A stretch of DNA of 64,000 bases from Isoetes taiwanensis (taxonomy: Eukaryota; Streptophyta; Lycopodiopsida; Isoetales; Isoetaceae): contig JAJEKV010000091.1 in the NCBI GenBank assembly GCA_021234155.1, positions 2,115,501 through 2,179,500 of the forward strand. The letters run 5' to 3'. The notes under the pieces are model-generated. The model had not been told where the DNA came from. It made no database searches and saw only the letters and a list, made by a program, of their open reading frames with translations. The translations under genes were made by a program, and so were the position numbers. Of the stretch, positions 34,799-46,700 are shown in pieces (the first letter of the stretch is position 1; each line of letters begins with the position of its first letter).

Positions 34799-34803
34799 GT
34801 AAT

Positions 34804-37640
34804 GAATAATTTTTAAGTTATTTTATGATAGTTTCAGATATGGTGGTGCTAGGGGGTGTGACCATGGGGGCGAGAGCAAAAAAAGGAGGAGAAATTGCAT
34901 AGGCCTATCTAAGTCTAAGTTAAATTGAGAAGGACTATTATAAATCATAAGACCTTCAAAACTGGCAATGAAAGAAGTAGGGCTGCAATACAAATTGTGC
35001 TTTTTAGTATCATGTTCACCATGAAAGTTAGTTGGCATTAAAGTGAAATCCAATTGAGACAACATTAAGAGGCAATAATAATCCTAAAAACAACCCCCCC
35101 AAAGTTGTACATGTAATCTGCTTAAAAGAAAGCAATACCTTCGTCGAACATGTAATTGGGTTAAAAGGAGCAAGACCTTCGCTGTCGCAAAGTCTTTTTG
35201 TGTCAATTCGAAATATATCAAATTAAAAATATGTTGTTAGTAGTGCTTCAATCATGCTAATAGGTTCATGATAATAGTCATTCTGTAGGATCCCAAGATA
35301 AACCAATAGCAGAATGATTAATGGGCTTGATTTTATCCATTGCCTCGCCTGTATCTATGGCTGGAAGAGTTTGAGTACCATGCCCGTGTTCAACTCCCCA
35401 GGCTCTACCATGCATTCAGAAGTTATTATAGAATCTGGCTGTGCTTTTGATATCTATTGAATTAGATTTCTTTGTCTCCATTGACCTTATAAGGCTAAAC
35501 TTAAATCTAGTCTTTTGTTGCACTGGTTCTTGCTGAGATGCCATGTTTTTTCAATCCTTGTTTGCACAAATCTGTATGGATTCTACCGATTTGGGTTATG
35601 GATCTATGTTGTTGCAGGCCTTTTGAGTTTGCTGCAAATTCCTTTGTCTGTATTTGCTTTTGTCGATTTGGTTGATTACCATTGAATTGGCCACTATGCA
35701 GGACAAGCAACTTTAGCAGTCAAAACATGGCCATTTGGCCCCATTTTATTTTGCATGGAATGGTCCAGAGGGCCCCTTTTGGGATATTCCCTATAAAAGT
35801 CTGGAATCCAATGACCTTAAAAAAATTTGAACACCGTTAAAAAAAGGGACTAGTTTATAACTACAAAAATTAAATCGCAAGTAGTGGTACAATGTATAGC
35901 AAAAAAAATTGTACAACATCCCAAGACATGCCAATAGTTTGCTAAAAGGGACATCTTTTTGAACCTAAAATCTCTGGCCTCTATGGGTCATTCCCCTTTG
36001 CATAATACACAGCCCAGACTACACTTGCTGATGAGGCTACAAATACAAAATAGATGTCTCATCCTTTTAGCTTATCCGTTGCATTTGGCAAAGACGTCTC
36101 ACATCCCTTTAGCTTTGCTCTATCATGGTCATCTATAAACATAAATTCGTCTTCAAGATGGTACACCATTTTAGCTGACATTATTTTTTGGAGCAAAGTA
36201 AAAATTTAAGTAGCCACTTGCACTATCCAATTGTATCTAGATTGTATGATTTACCTTTACTCAATTGCTAGAATGTATATAGTAAAAAAATAAGTTGCCT
36301 CTTGCACTATCCAATTGTATCTAGATCGTATGATTTACGTTTATTCAATTGCTAGAATGCATGTTGTACAATAATGCATTATTCAATTATGCCCGAGCTT
36401 ACTGAGCAAGAGTAATTGAATGAAAGATTAATACCAACTAATAATAAGCACTTAGAATAATGAAGCAACAACCTGCTCAATACCACCAAGAAGGACATCC
36501 GTTTCAAAAGTTCCAATGCAATGTCTGGTAAGTGTTCCAACTTTTACAGGCTCCTAAATTATGCCGAGCAACGTTACCATAACTAATAAAGAAAAGACTG
36601 TTATGTATTAGATAATTCACGAGGGGAGAAAAATCCGCCCTGGAAAATGCCGAGGCGGCTCCGCCAGATGAGGCGGCCCCCAAGCGGCGAAGCCGCAACG
36701 CCACTGAATCTGGCAGTGCCGCCGAGATATTTCCCAGCGGCGAAATTTCGATTGCCGTGAATGCTCAAATGTAATAAACCTGAGGCTCAAGTTTCCACCT
36801 TGATTTCTTGCTAATCTTGCCGCAGGGGCACTATAAGTGATCAGAGAAAGGAAAGACAAATCTAAACAAACTAATCGAGAGCTTTCTTTCGAGAAAATAG
36901 ATCTGAAGATTCAAATATAGACTGGCCTTCCTTTCTACATGAATTGCACCGTTAAGAAATGCTGGTTTTATTTCCTCTGATTAACCTATCCCAAATGAAA
37001 CTATGGCAAATAAATCTGCCGACAACTATGGCAAATAAATCACACCATCAGTGTAGAAATTGACGGAGGGATCAAAAAGGGCTTTGCGGTAGAAAGAACT
37101 TTGCTTAGACAAACGAGCAACAGGCGAGCAAACAGAGACAAGGGGAAGAAGGGAGCAACACAGAAAATAGATCAAGAGGATGCCCCTTATGCCTCGATGA
37201 GCATTGGCATTGCGCTGCCCAGGCTCACTGATAGCTTGCCTTTGTGGCCTTACATGTACTCGCCATGGCAAGTGCTATGTATAGGATCATCAAATGCATG
37301 CCGCTGACAGTTGCAGCTTGGAGTGGCAGCCAGTGGCATGTGTTCGATGGTCGCTATGCATGGGCTTACTGTAGCTATGGGTAGGTGGGGGATGATCTTC
37401 ATGTAGCATAGTTGGAGAGGATGCTAGAATACCATATTAACCAATGGTTCCTGGTCTTCAAATGCCCCCTTTAAAATCGGGTCAACAGGGGCCAGTTTGA
37501 CCCCGAAAAGACCTAGGATGAGCGAACACGATCTTTGGAGAGGTAATGTCCTACCAATTGTGCCACTATCTGAAGGCCCAGAAGCTATAATACACACTTT
37601 AGCTACAATACACACTTTAGCCTGGAAAATACCGTGAAAT
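34804..37640. other. Intergenic DNA with one candidate exon and a tandem duplication
   Basis: Mostly AT-rich with no recognised family. An 80-base direct duplication (TTGCACTATCCAATTGTATC...GCTAGAATG) lies at 36,210-36,367. A GC-rich island is at 36,616-36,774 (see separate entry). The end (37,560-37,690) has small AGCAACAAAAAGC and TACACACTTTAGC repeats just upstream of the RHIP1-like start. Confidence 0.5.
36616..36774 (+). CDS. Candidate orphan exon, Ala/Glu/Arg-rich
   Basis: 52 open codons between a stop at 36,613 and TAA at 36,772, strikingly GC-rich compared with its flanks. The text includes SALENAEAAPPDEAAPKRR, NATESGSAAEIFPSGEIS and IAVNAQM. There is no ATG at its start, so it would need to be a terminal exon of an upstream gene, or a retroposed or transferred scrap. 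The family is not recognised. Confidence 0.25.
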   Translation, partial: FTRGEKSALENAEAAPPDEAAPKRRSRNATESGSAAEIFPSGEISIAVNAQM

Positions 37641-37762
37641 TTTGAATGTCAAAAGCAACAAAAAGCAAGCAACAAAAAGCAAGCTTTGCATGGACTGAAA
37701 TTTCCAATGTCACACAAAACTACAAAAAGCACCTTCATTGCCCTAAACCTTTACTCAAGCTT

Positions 37763-40700
37763 ATGGCGGAGGAGAATGACACCTCCGATGAGCATTCTGC
37801 ATCAATTTCTTTGGCCGACGACCAAGATGTAACTAATAAAGAGCCAAGTATTGAGGAAACAGAAAGCCAAGATTTAGGGCATGATGAAGTTGCAGAGGCA
37901 GATGACGGAGTACATGCACAAAGTCGGGCAGTATTGGTGAATTATATGGGGCAGGAGTCTGGGTCTGGGACGCTGAATGAGGACGGTGAAAAGTGGAATG
38001 ACGAGGTCGTTGATTCAGTGGTGCATCACGCCAGACCCTTCTTACATTATGCCATTGCACAGGCTCAGGATTTAAAGCATAGTGTGGTCCAATCTACTGA
38101 CGTTGCAGTTAAGGCAGCTTGCCAACAGCTTGAGGAATTGCATATGGCATCTTCGAATCACCTTGACAATGCTAAGGTAATCCCATGTTAGTATGTGTGG
38201 ACCATCTGTTATAGTGTTACCAATACTATTATGTCCAGGGCATTGTTCAACAATCTAAGATGCAATATCGAGTATATGAGGATCTGTTCTTTGGAAAATT
38301 GAAAGGTACATCCCATTAATAATGCGTAGTCCTTTTAGTCTAAATCTCGTCCATGCTAGTTGAATGGATCATAACGTGTTGTTCGGTTATGCAGAGGGTG
38401 TGAAGTTGGCTGTTGATAATCCTGGGAGTTCTATTGCAGTTGGCGGCGGGCTTGCACTCATGCTTATGAGAGGTTAGTTACTCATTCTTCCTCATCCATT
38501 GTGGTTGTGATATAGCATGTCGGGAGAAATGACTTCTCAGACAACGTTGAGCATCAGGTGCATGGTTCTGTAGTTGTGTTTCTGACCAGAGAATAAACCC
38601 TGCTCTTATTTTCTAAGTAAAGAGGAACTATTTTTCAAAATCAATAGTACCTAAGTCGCATACTTGCTATTTCTTTGTTCTTGGTAAATGTATTTGGCTT
38701 ACCCAGCTTCGTCATGTCCATAAATGCTTGTAAAATTTTGCAAGAAAAAGATGCTTTGGGTCCTGCTGGATAGGTGAAATTTATTCCGTGCTGAGAAAGA
38801 AAGGTTAGAAAAGAATGAAAGAAAGGACGGAGGGAGGGGGCAACCGCTAGGAAAGATGGAAGATGGAACAGTTTTGGGACCCTGGGAAACCAGCAACCAG
38901 CCCTTTAGAGGATGAGAATGAGAGCAATGGAAGCTGCAACAGATCATGCAATTGAGGAGTGCAAACAGCTTGGTAATCAGCTTCAAGCTGTAATTGTTTT
39001 AGCCTGTAGCCTGCAATAATTACTGTATGATGTACATAGCTTGGCACATTTTCAAGGTTCTGCACTTTTAGCATCTATCTGTAGATTTTAAATCTATGTC
39101 ATACTCGTTGAATAAAAGCACCTACTGAATGCAAGGTTAGATTATCGGTTCGCCTTTTTGGCATCTCAACAAATAAGTATTGAATCTTTCCACAGATTGG
39201 CGCGTATGGATAACGAAGGGGCATTGATTGTTCAGTGAAGTTTGACATCCAAAATCTAAGCGTGTAATGTTATCACTGAAAGGTGAGGGATCTTGTGGAT
39301 GATAAACAGGTCCAAATTGAGCCTGGTCCTGCAAGGGACAACACGATAGATCTCTTGACCAAGCCCTTGGCTCGTGAGGTATTTCCCTTCACAACAGAAG
39401 TGAATAAAAGAGTTGCAGCAATTCACTATGCAGGCCCCCTCTCCATTTGAGCCAGGACTTGAGCTTGATTTGAATCTTGATCTATAGACTTGTGAGTGTG
39501 CTTATTTATTTGACTGTGAGCAGGCCACATCTTCCTTTTGCAGTGACCATGCTTAGTCACTTTATGGCCATGGTTAGAAAATCTTATTGGCAAGGTGCCA
39601 AAAGAGTTTTGGTTTGTACGAATGTGATAATTGCGACAGTCCACTCTTAAAGACTACAATCGAGGCTGAAATCAACACACCAAGTAAAGGTGTAGAGGAA
39701 ATCCTTTCTCTTAAAATTTGTTTGCTCATCTGCAGTTAACTTTCTGACAATGAGTGCTATTTAGCTGAAGGACTTCGTACATCATCCTAAGACCAAGCAC
39801 TTGGATGTCTTCTTGTGTTTTGTTCAAAAAGAAGTTCAGATAGGCAGATGCTCATTACTTCATTGTTCTTTTGAGAAAGTTGTGAGGCTTCACAAAAATG
39901 CATGTGGGCCAGAAAGACTTTGGAGATGCTGAAGCGTCAGCTGACTTGAGAGAATGGTTCCAGAAGCTTCAGATTTCTTCTCCATCAAGCAAAACAAATC
40001 ACTCCAGTTTTCATTGCTTTTTGGTCTCCTACTAGTTATATGTTTTAGAGGGAGTGTTAGATAACATGAACGCATGACCAATAGTGACACGTGTCATGTT
40101 AGTAGTGACACATGTGGCATGGTGATCCATACCTGCATAGATACGGAATCGTTTTCCTTTATGTTGCGTCTTTCCCTGAGTTCTGTAGAATCGATTTATC
40201 ACAGTATCCAATCATAATCAATGGATCCTTTTCAGGATTTATGGGCGTTCATCTTATATCTATAAAATGGCTGTTCTGGGTGCAAATCCACACAATATTT
40301 TGCTGTAGAAAATTTTAATGGCTTTTTGATAGGATATAAATTAAAGTTTCTAGTCAAGATCCATTTAATTTCATCAGTACTTGTAGTTTGGTGGCTTTTG
40401 ACAAGGATATAGAGGAAGAAATTAAAGATTCTAGTCAATTAATCTTCAGCAGTACATGTAGTTTGGTAGTCAAGATTCTTTCAAACTTTTGTTGGCTTGC
40501 TAGTGTTATCCTCTCTCATTTTGCATGTAAATCGATGATTGAGCAAAAGAAAGGAGAACTGTGAGAGAGGATTTATTGCTGCCTGTGAAAACCTATAGGG
40601 TTAGAAGCATCTGCCTTTGCTTTGAACATGCTAGACGAAGCAAGTAAAAGTAACACAGTTTATTTCTCAAAAAACATGCCCTTTTGACCTTCCATAAAAT

Positions 40701-43700
40701 CATGCCCTTGGACACTTTGTTTGTTTCTCTGTATTCTGCTGCCTTCTGGATTTCCGTAAAGCTTTTGACACAGTTTCAAAAAACAGGCTGTTTCAAAGGC
40801 TGAAAGCTTTAGGGCTATCAGATGATCTTATTTGGGCAGTTCTCATTCTTTATGAGAATGTCTTGGGCAGATTTAAGATGGCTGGCAAATAGTCGGAGGA
40901 GGTGATGAATACAATTGGGGTAAAGCAAGGCTGCCCACTCTCGCCAACCCTATTTGGTCTCTACATTGATGAGTTAGAAAAATTCATCAATACACTTGAT
41001 GGAGGAGGATGCGTGCTAGCTCAAGAGTGCATTCCAATCCTGCTCTATGCCGATGATGTTCTCCACATCCACTGAAGGTCTGCAGAAACACCTATTGGCT
41101 TTGGATGCCTTTTGCAAAGCAAGACAGTTGCAAATAAACTTGCAGAAAACCAAGGTGATGATCTTCAACACCTCCAGGCCTGTGATGCATCAAAACAAAT
41201 TTTCCTTCCAAGGGCAGCCAGTAGAAACTGTTCCAGCCTACACCTATGTTGGAGTGGAGTTTTCAGATCTGAGGTTTAGTTCGAAAGCAGCAGCGCAGAA
41301 AAGGCTTGCTAAAGGCTACACTTCATGGACTTTTATGGTGTCAATACTAAACTCCATTTGTTCAATACCTTGGTTAAACCAGCGGCTTTGTATGGCCCAC
41401 AGATTTGGGCCCCTGATCTTAGTGAAGATGAATGGAATTAATTCAAGAGAGTCCAAATATTAACGATGTCAAGAATGATCAGGGACAAACTCTCAGTTCC
41501 ACATGACATAGTCTTGGCAGAATTTGCAGCCGGTCCTCTAAAACTTGAAGCTGTGCTTATGATGGTGTCTTATTTCCATCAACTCCAGTCTTTGGCTGAT
41601 ACACAAGAAGGCAGGCAAAGGCTTCCTCACTTGGATTCAGCTCATCCAAAGCATTGGCCAACTCAGGGAAAGATAGCTGGTTTTCTTGCACATGCAAACT
41701 GTTAAACAAAGTGGGCTTCTAAATATATCACCTAACAAAGTCGTGCAGCTACCAAGACTAGTTCAGTGCCCAAACAATTGTCTGAGGCGTCATGAGGTAA
41801 ATTTGAATATTTGTCATGGTAGAAATAATTCTTAATGGTTAAGCACACATATGTGCTGATATGGCAGCCTATGTATTTACATAGGACCATGGTTTATAGT
41901 TTAGCATATATTTAAGTTCATGTATGTCCCCTAGGTAAGTTAGGTGTCAACGTGCTATGCTGTACACGTCACATATGTGACCATCTTCTGTAGCACCAAA
42001 GAAAAACAATCCAATCCATCATATTCCTTTTTCTGAGTTTTCACTCCATCTCATTTCTCTCTTGTTTTCTTGCTGTTTGATTCTAGCCTAGATCACAAGT
42101 TTTGTCATGTCACAGTTTAGAACATATGTATGTGGCAGACAAGTGGATTTCTCTTCGAAAGATCTAGCCACCAAAAGACAATTTCACAAGGACAATTTTT
42201 TGAATGTATCTTGAGATGGTTTTCTTCGACGTCCTGGGCACTTAGACGCCCACTTGTCACATAAACTCAGGAAGGACTTAGAGCAAAAAAGAGACTTCAA
42301 AAAGATAAGAATCAGCTCATACGGCATGATCTGGAAGTTTCATACATATCAAGGACATGGTTAACTAAGTGATCGTCTCACCAAGATGCAATTTTACAGA
42401 GATCACTTCCTTGATATCAGTGAAGATGGTTTCATTGAGCGACCAGGATATTTGAATATTCACCTAGCACATAAAGTGAGACATGCTATTGGCCAGCTCC
42501 GGGTCTCATCTCATCAGCTTGAGATTGAGGCTGGCCATGCTAGTAGACCCAAGGTGGAGTGTTCGAAGAGGATCTGCAGATTGTGTCAGTTGAATGTAAT
42601 TGAGTCTGCGGAACATTTCATATTTACATGTCCAGTCTATTATGAAATACGGGGCAGATCCCATTGCCCGTTTTGGGAACCCACCTCTGTCTCCAAACTG
42701 ATCACATATGAGGACCAGAAATGTATAGCTCTTTTCCTTCACCAAATGACTGTGCATAGAAGAAATCTGTTGAAGGAGCAAGCTGGGGAAAGAGCAGGAC
42801 AGGAAAATGACCTTACACAAAGGCTGATCACTCTCTTTCTCCAAGGAGGTCATGTTCCTTTGGTTTTTACCATTGAATCACCGAATACTCAAGTAGAAAC
42901 AAAACCAATCGGCAGGACAGGAAAATGACCTTACTCAAGAGCAGGACAGGAAAATGACCTTACACAAAGGCTGATCACTCTCTTTCTCCAAGGAGGTCAT
43001 GTTCCTTTGGTTTTTACCATTGAATCACCAAATACTCAAGTAGAAACAAAACCAATCGGCAGGATACTTGATTATCATTTTGAGTTTGATCACTGCATGG
43101 ACACGGTTTATAATGATGTCTTGAATTCTTACTTTCACGGTATTGAGGAAAGGGGCTCACTAGAAAACAAAGCGGCACTTCTATCTCACGCCATGCTAGA
43201 AGCTTCTAAAGGTTGCTTTCCATATTCTGTCAGGGAATGCAAAGAACAGCGGGAAAAAGTTGGATCTATGCCTCAAAATGGCTGGTATGACCAGGATTGT
43301 AAAACATTGCACAGGAAGTTGAAACATGCTTTGAACTTCAGCCCTGATATAGTACCAGAAATTAAAGCTGAGTATAAAAGATTGACACGGCGCAAAAAGA
43401 GGGCTTTTGAATCGAAAAACAGAGAACACATGCTAAATCTTCTTCATAGTAATGCTTCTGGGCAGTTTTGGAGGAAATTGTCAGCTAGAAAATCAGATTG
43501 TCCTTTAAAAGATCTAGGGGTATCAGATGTTAAGAACCAACAGTTCTCTCAGGATGGGCTAGATCTGAGGCCTCAAGCTTCTACCTTTTTTATGGTCTCT
43601 CTCATTGGAAGGGTCATACAAAAGTTAAACACAGGGAAAGCAAAAGATTGTGAAGAATTACAAGCTGAAATGATTACACGTGGGGCTAAGACGTTGGCAC

Positions 43701-46700
43701 CAATGGTTGCAGATCTATTTAATGAAGCTATTTGCATTGGTTTCCCGCTGGTTTGGTCAAATAATGTTATAAAGCCTATCCATAAGGCGGGTGATTCTAT
43801 GAATCCTACTAATTATTGTCTAATTACGATTGGGCATGTGATGGCAAAACTGTATGGATCCGCGTTGGAAATGGTCCTTAGCGTTTTTGCAGAAAATCAC
43901 AGCTTTAGAGCCAAGGGACAAGCTGGTTTCAGGAAAAACTTTTCCATAATCGATCATATTTTTTCTTTAAGGGCAATCATTGAGGAAACGAAAGTAAGAA
44001 AGACTAAAGCTGTTTTGTTGATTTCCGAAAAGCCTTTGATACTGTTCCTCGGAACAGGTTGTTTCAGAGGCTCAAAATGTTGGGGCTTTCTCACGTGATC
44101 TGGGCAGTGTTGACATTATATGAGAATGTAATAGGTAGAGTGAAAATAGATGGGCAGTTTTCAAAGGAAGTATTCAGTACAATTGGGGTTAAACAACGGT
44201 GTCCCCTCTCTCATACTATTTGGTCTTTACATTGACGAGCTTGAAAACTTTGTTCAGTCCTTAGGCAGAGAAGGCTCCATGCTTGCTCGGGAATGCATTC
44301 CAATTTTGCTTTATGCGGATGATGTGGTTATAATCTCACCATCTCCTCAAGGGCTCCAAAAACATTTGGCTGCTAGAAGCCTTTTGCAAAGATAGGGAGC
44401 TGCAAGTAAATCTCCACAAGACCAAAGTGATGGTATTTAATACCTCTTGGAAAAATGGAAAAATAACTCTTTTACTTTCCAAGGACAACCTGTAGAAATT
44501 GTTTCTACATGTTAATCTTCTGAATCTAGAGTGTATTTCTAAGAGAATGAAGAAGATACAAGGAAAAACCAAGCAAGCGACTCAAGCTCTCTACTCTCTG
44601 AATGACTATACTAACTGTGATCAAGGCTTATATACGCCAAGTCACAGTACAAACGTATATAGTCGTCCTATACGTATATACCTAGTTTCTAACACTACAT
44701 ACACCTACTTGGGTGTTGAGTTTGCGGGCCCTCTTTTTAGATTGAGGGATTCTGGTCAGGCAAGGATTGCAAAAGGATATGCTTCTCTTGTACAGCTAGA
44801 AAAACAGTGCTACCAACTCCATTTCCAAGATGTTCATACAAAGCTCTTCCTGTTCGACATGGTGGTGAAGCCGGCAGCTTTATATGGTGCACAAATATGG
44901 GGAATTGACCTACGAGCTGATGACTGTGGTCAACTGGAGAGGCTCCAAATTTCTCTTCTTTCTAGAATGATTAGAAGCAAACATTCTGTACGATCTGAAT
45001 TTAATGTGAAACCTCTGAAGGTTGAAATTGCCTTCCAAACAGTGACTTATTTACTAAGTTACACCGTTTTGGACAATCATAAGAAGGTCAAAAAAGACTT
45101 CCCTGGTTGACATATGTGTCGCCTAAAACATTGGCAGACCAGGGTAAGCGCTGTTTCTCAAGGACATCTAAATTCTTTGAGGAGATGGGTTTCTCTACGG
45201 GAAATATCCCACCTTTTCAATACAGATGAATTTTACTCAGCAACTATAAGGATAACTTCCTAAATATATCAGCAGATGGTTTCATCGTAAGGCCTGGATA
45301 TTTGGATATTGATCTGCCGAATAAAGTGAGATACTCTATGGGGCAGTTTAGAGTGTCATCTTGCCAGTTGGAGATTGAGGTTGGTCGGGCGAAAAATATT
45401 GGTCGTGAAGATCGGAAATGCCCAATGTGCGGTCTAAATATGGTTGAGTCAGAAGAACATTTTATTTTTACCTGTCCAACCTACTACATCATTAGAGGCA
45501 GATATCATTGTCTTTTTAGAGACCTCACATCTCTACGACAGCTGGTAGAATATTACGATCAGAAATGTGTATCTCACTTTGTATATGAACTATCCCTAGA
45601 AAGGAGAAATATTCTCAAACAAAAGAATCCAACGGGCCTGAAGCAAACAGAAATAACTAATTTCTTTTCATCTGAGTCAAAGGGGTGACTTTGGCACTGT
45701 CGAAGAAGATAAAACAATCGGCAGCCATGAAACATAAAAGGTCTTTCCAGAAGAGTCCGAGCATCAAGCCAGGTCCTCTACCCGGGCCATTTCATCTGAT
45801 CTCAAAAGGAGTAACCATGAAAGTGTCTGGAAACATAAGCAGTTCTTTAGAAGAGAGAACAAATCTGACATCACTTTATACTTTGAGCTCGTGGCCAAGA
45901 AGACAAACGTTTCCCAATTTTATCGTTTTAGTTTTTCTTTTTTCGTTTTTAAGCAATATCTCTAGAAGGTTGCAGAGGTATTTCTGCTAACATTATTTAT
46001 AAGACGTAGGAGGCATCTTGATCATTATAAGCTAGTGTCAAACGTTTCGGGCCATTTATTTTTTCTGTGAGTTTCCCATTACAAAACAGCTAGCTTGATT
46101 TAAGTTCCAAATAGAAAGTTTGTGAAAATGTTTATGAAAGCATCATCTTCTCAGTACTGCTTAAAACTCCTTACTTGGCTTGCTGCTTTTCTAGCTGAAC
46201 GGAAGGCATGATAACTACATCATGTCTAGTAAAGGCTCGCCAAAAGAACAGTGCTCTTGAACTAGTTAGGATGCTTGATATTCTCCTAGTTAGGGTGCTT
46301 CTGCAATAGAGAAAAGCACCTTTGTAGGTGGTTCTTCAAGAGCTAGCCATCAGGCGTTGGAATGGAGGAATGTGGGGAAGATGTCGGACTGTCGGAACGA
46401 GGGGATTCGACGCCGTGCCGGCAGATGTGGCCTTGCTAGGGCAAGCTCAGAGGAGTGCATGGAAGGTCCTGAGAGTACGTGTTGGGGACACACTAAGTGA
46501 GGGCGGATTCCTGAGACAAGCCAAGACTCAAATCAAGCAACCATTCCTGTTAGCGACGAAAATTTTGAAAACTGCAAACCTGCGATGAAGACTAGAGGAC
46601 AAAACGGCTGGCGCTATCCACAAACTAGAAGACAATGCCAAAGACTTGAGATTTACATATGCCTCCTCTAGCCCATCTGAATTTTAATTGCTGGTGCCCT

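Noticed and set aside
37646-37762. Upstream in-frame ATG as start of the RHIP1-like protein
   Set aside because: The extra 39 codons include a short AGCAACAAAAAGCAAGC repeat and do not resemble the family. MAEEN at 37,763 gives a more usual N-terminus.
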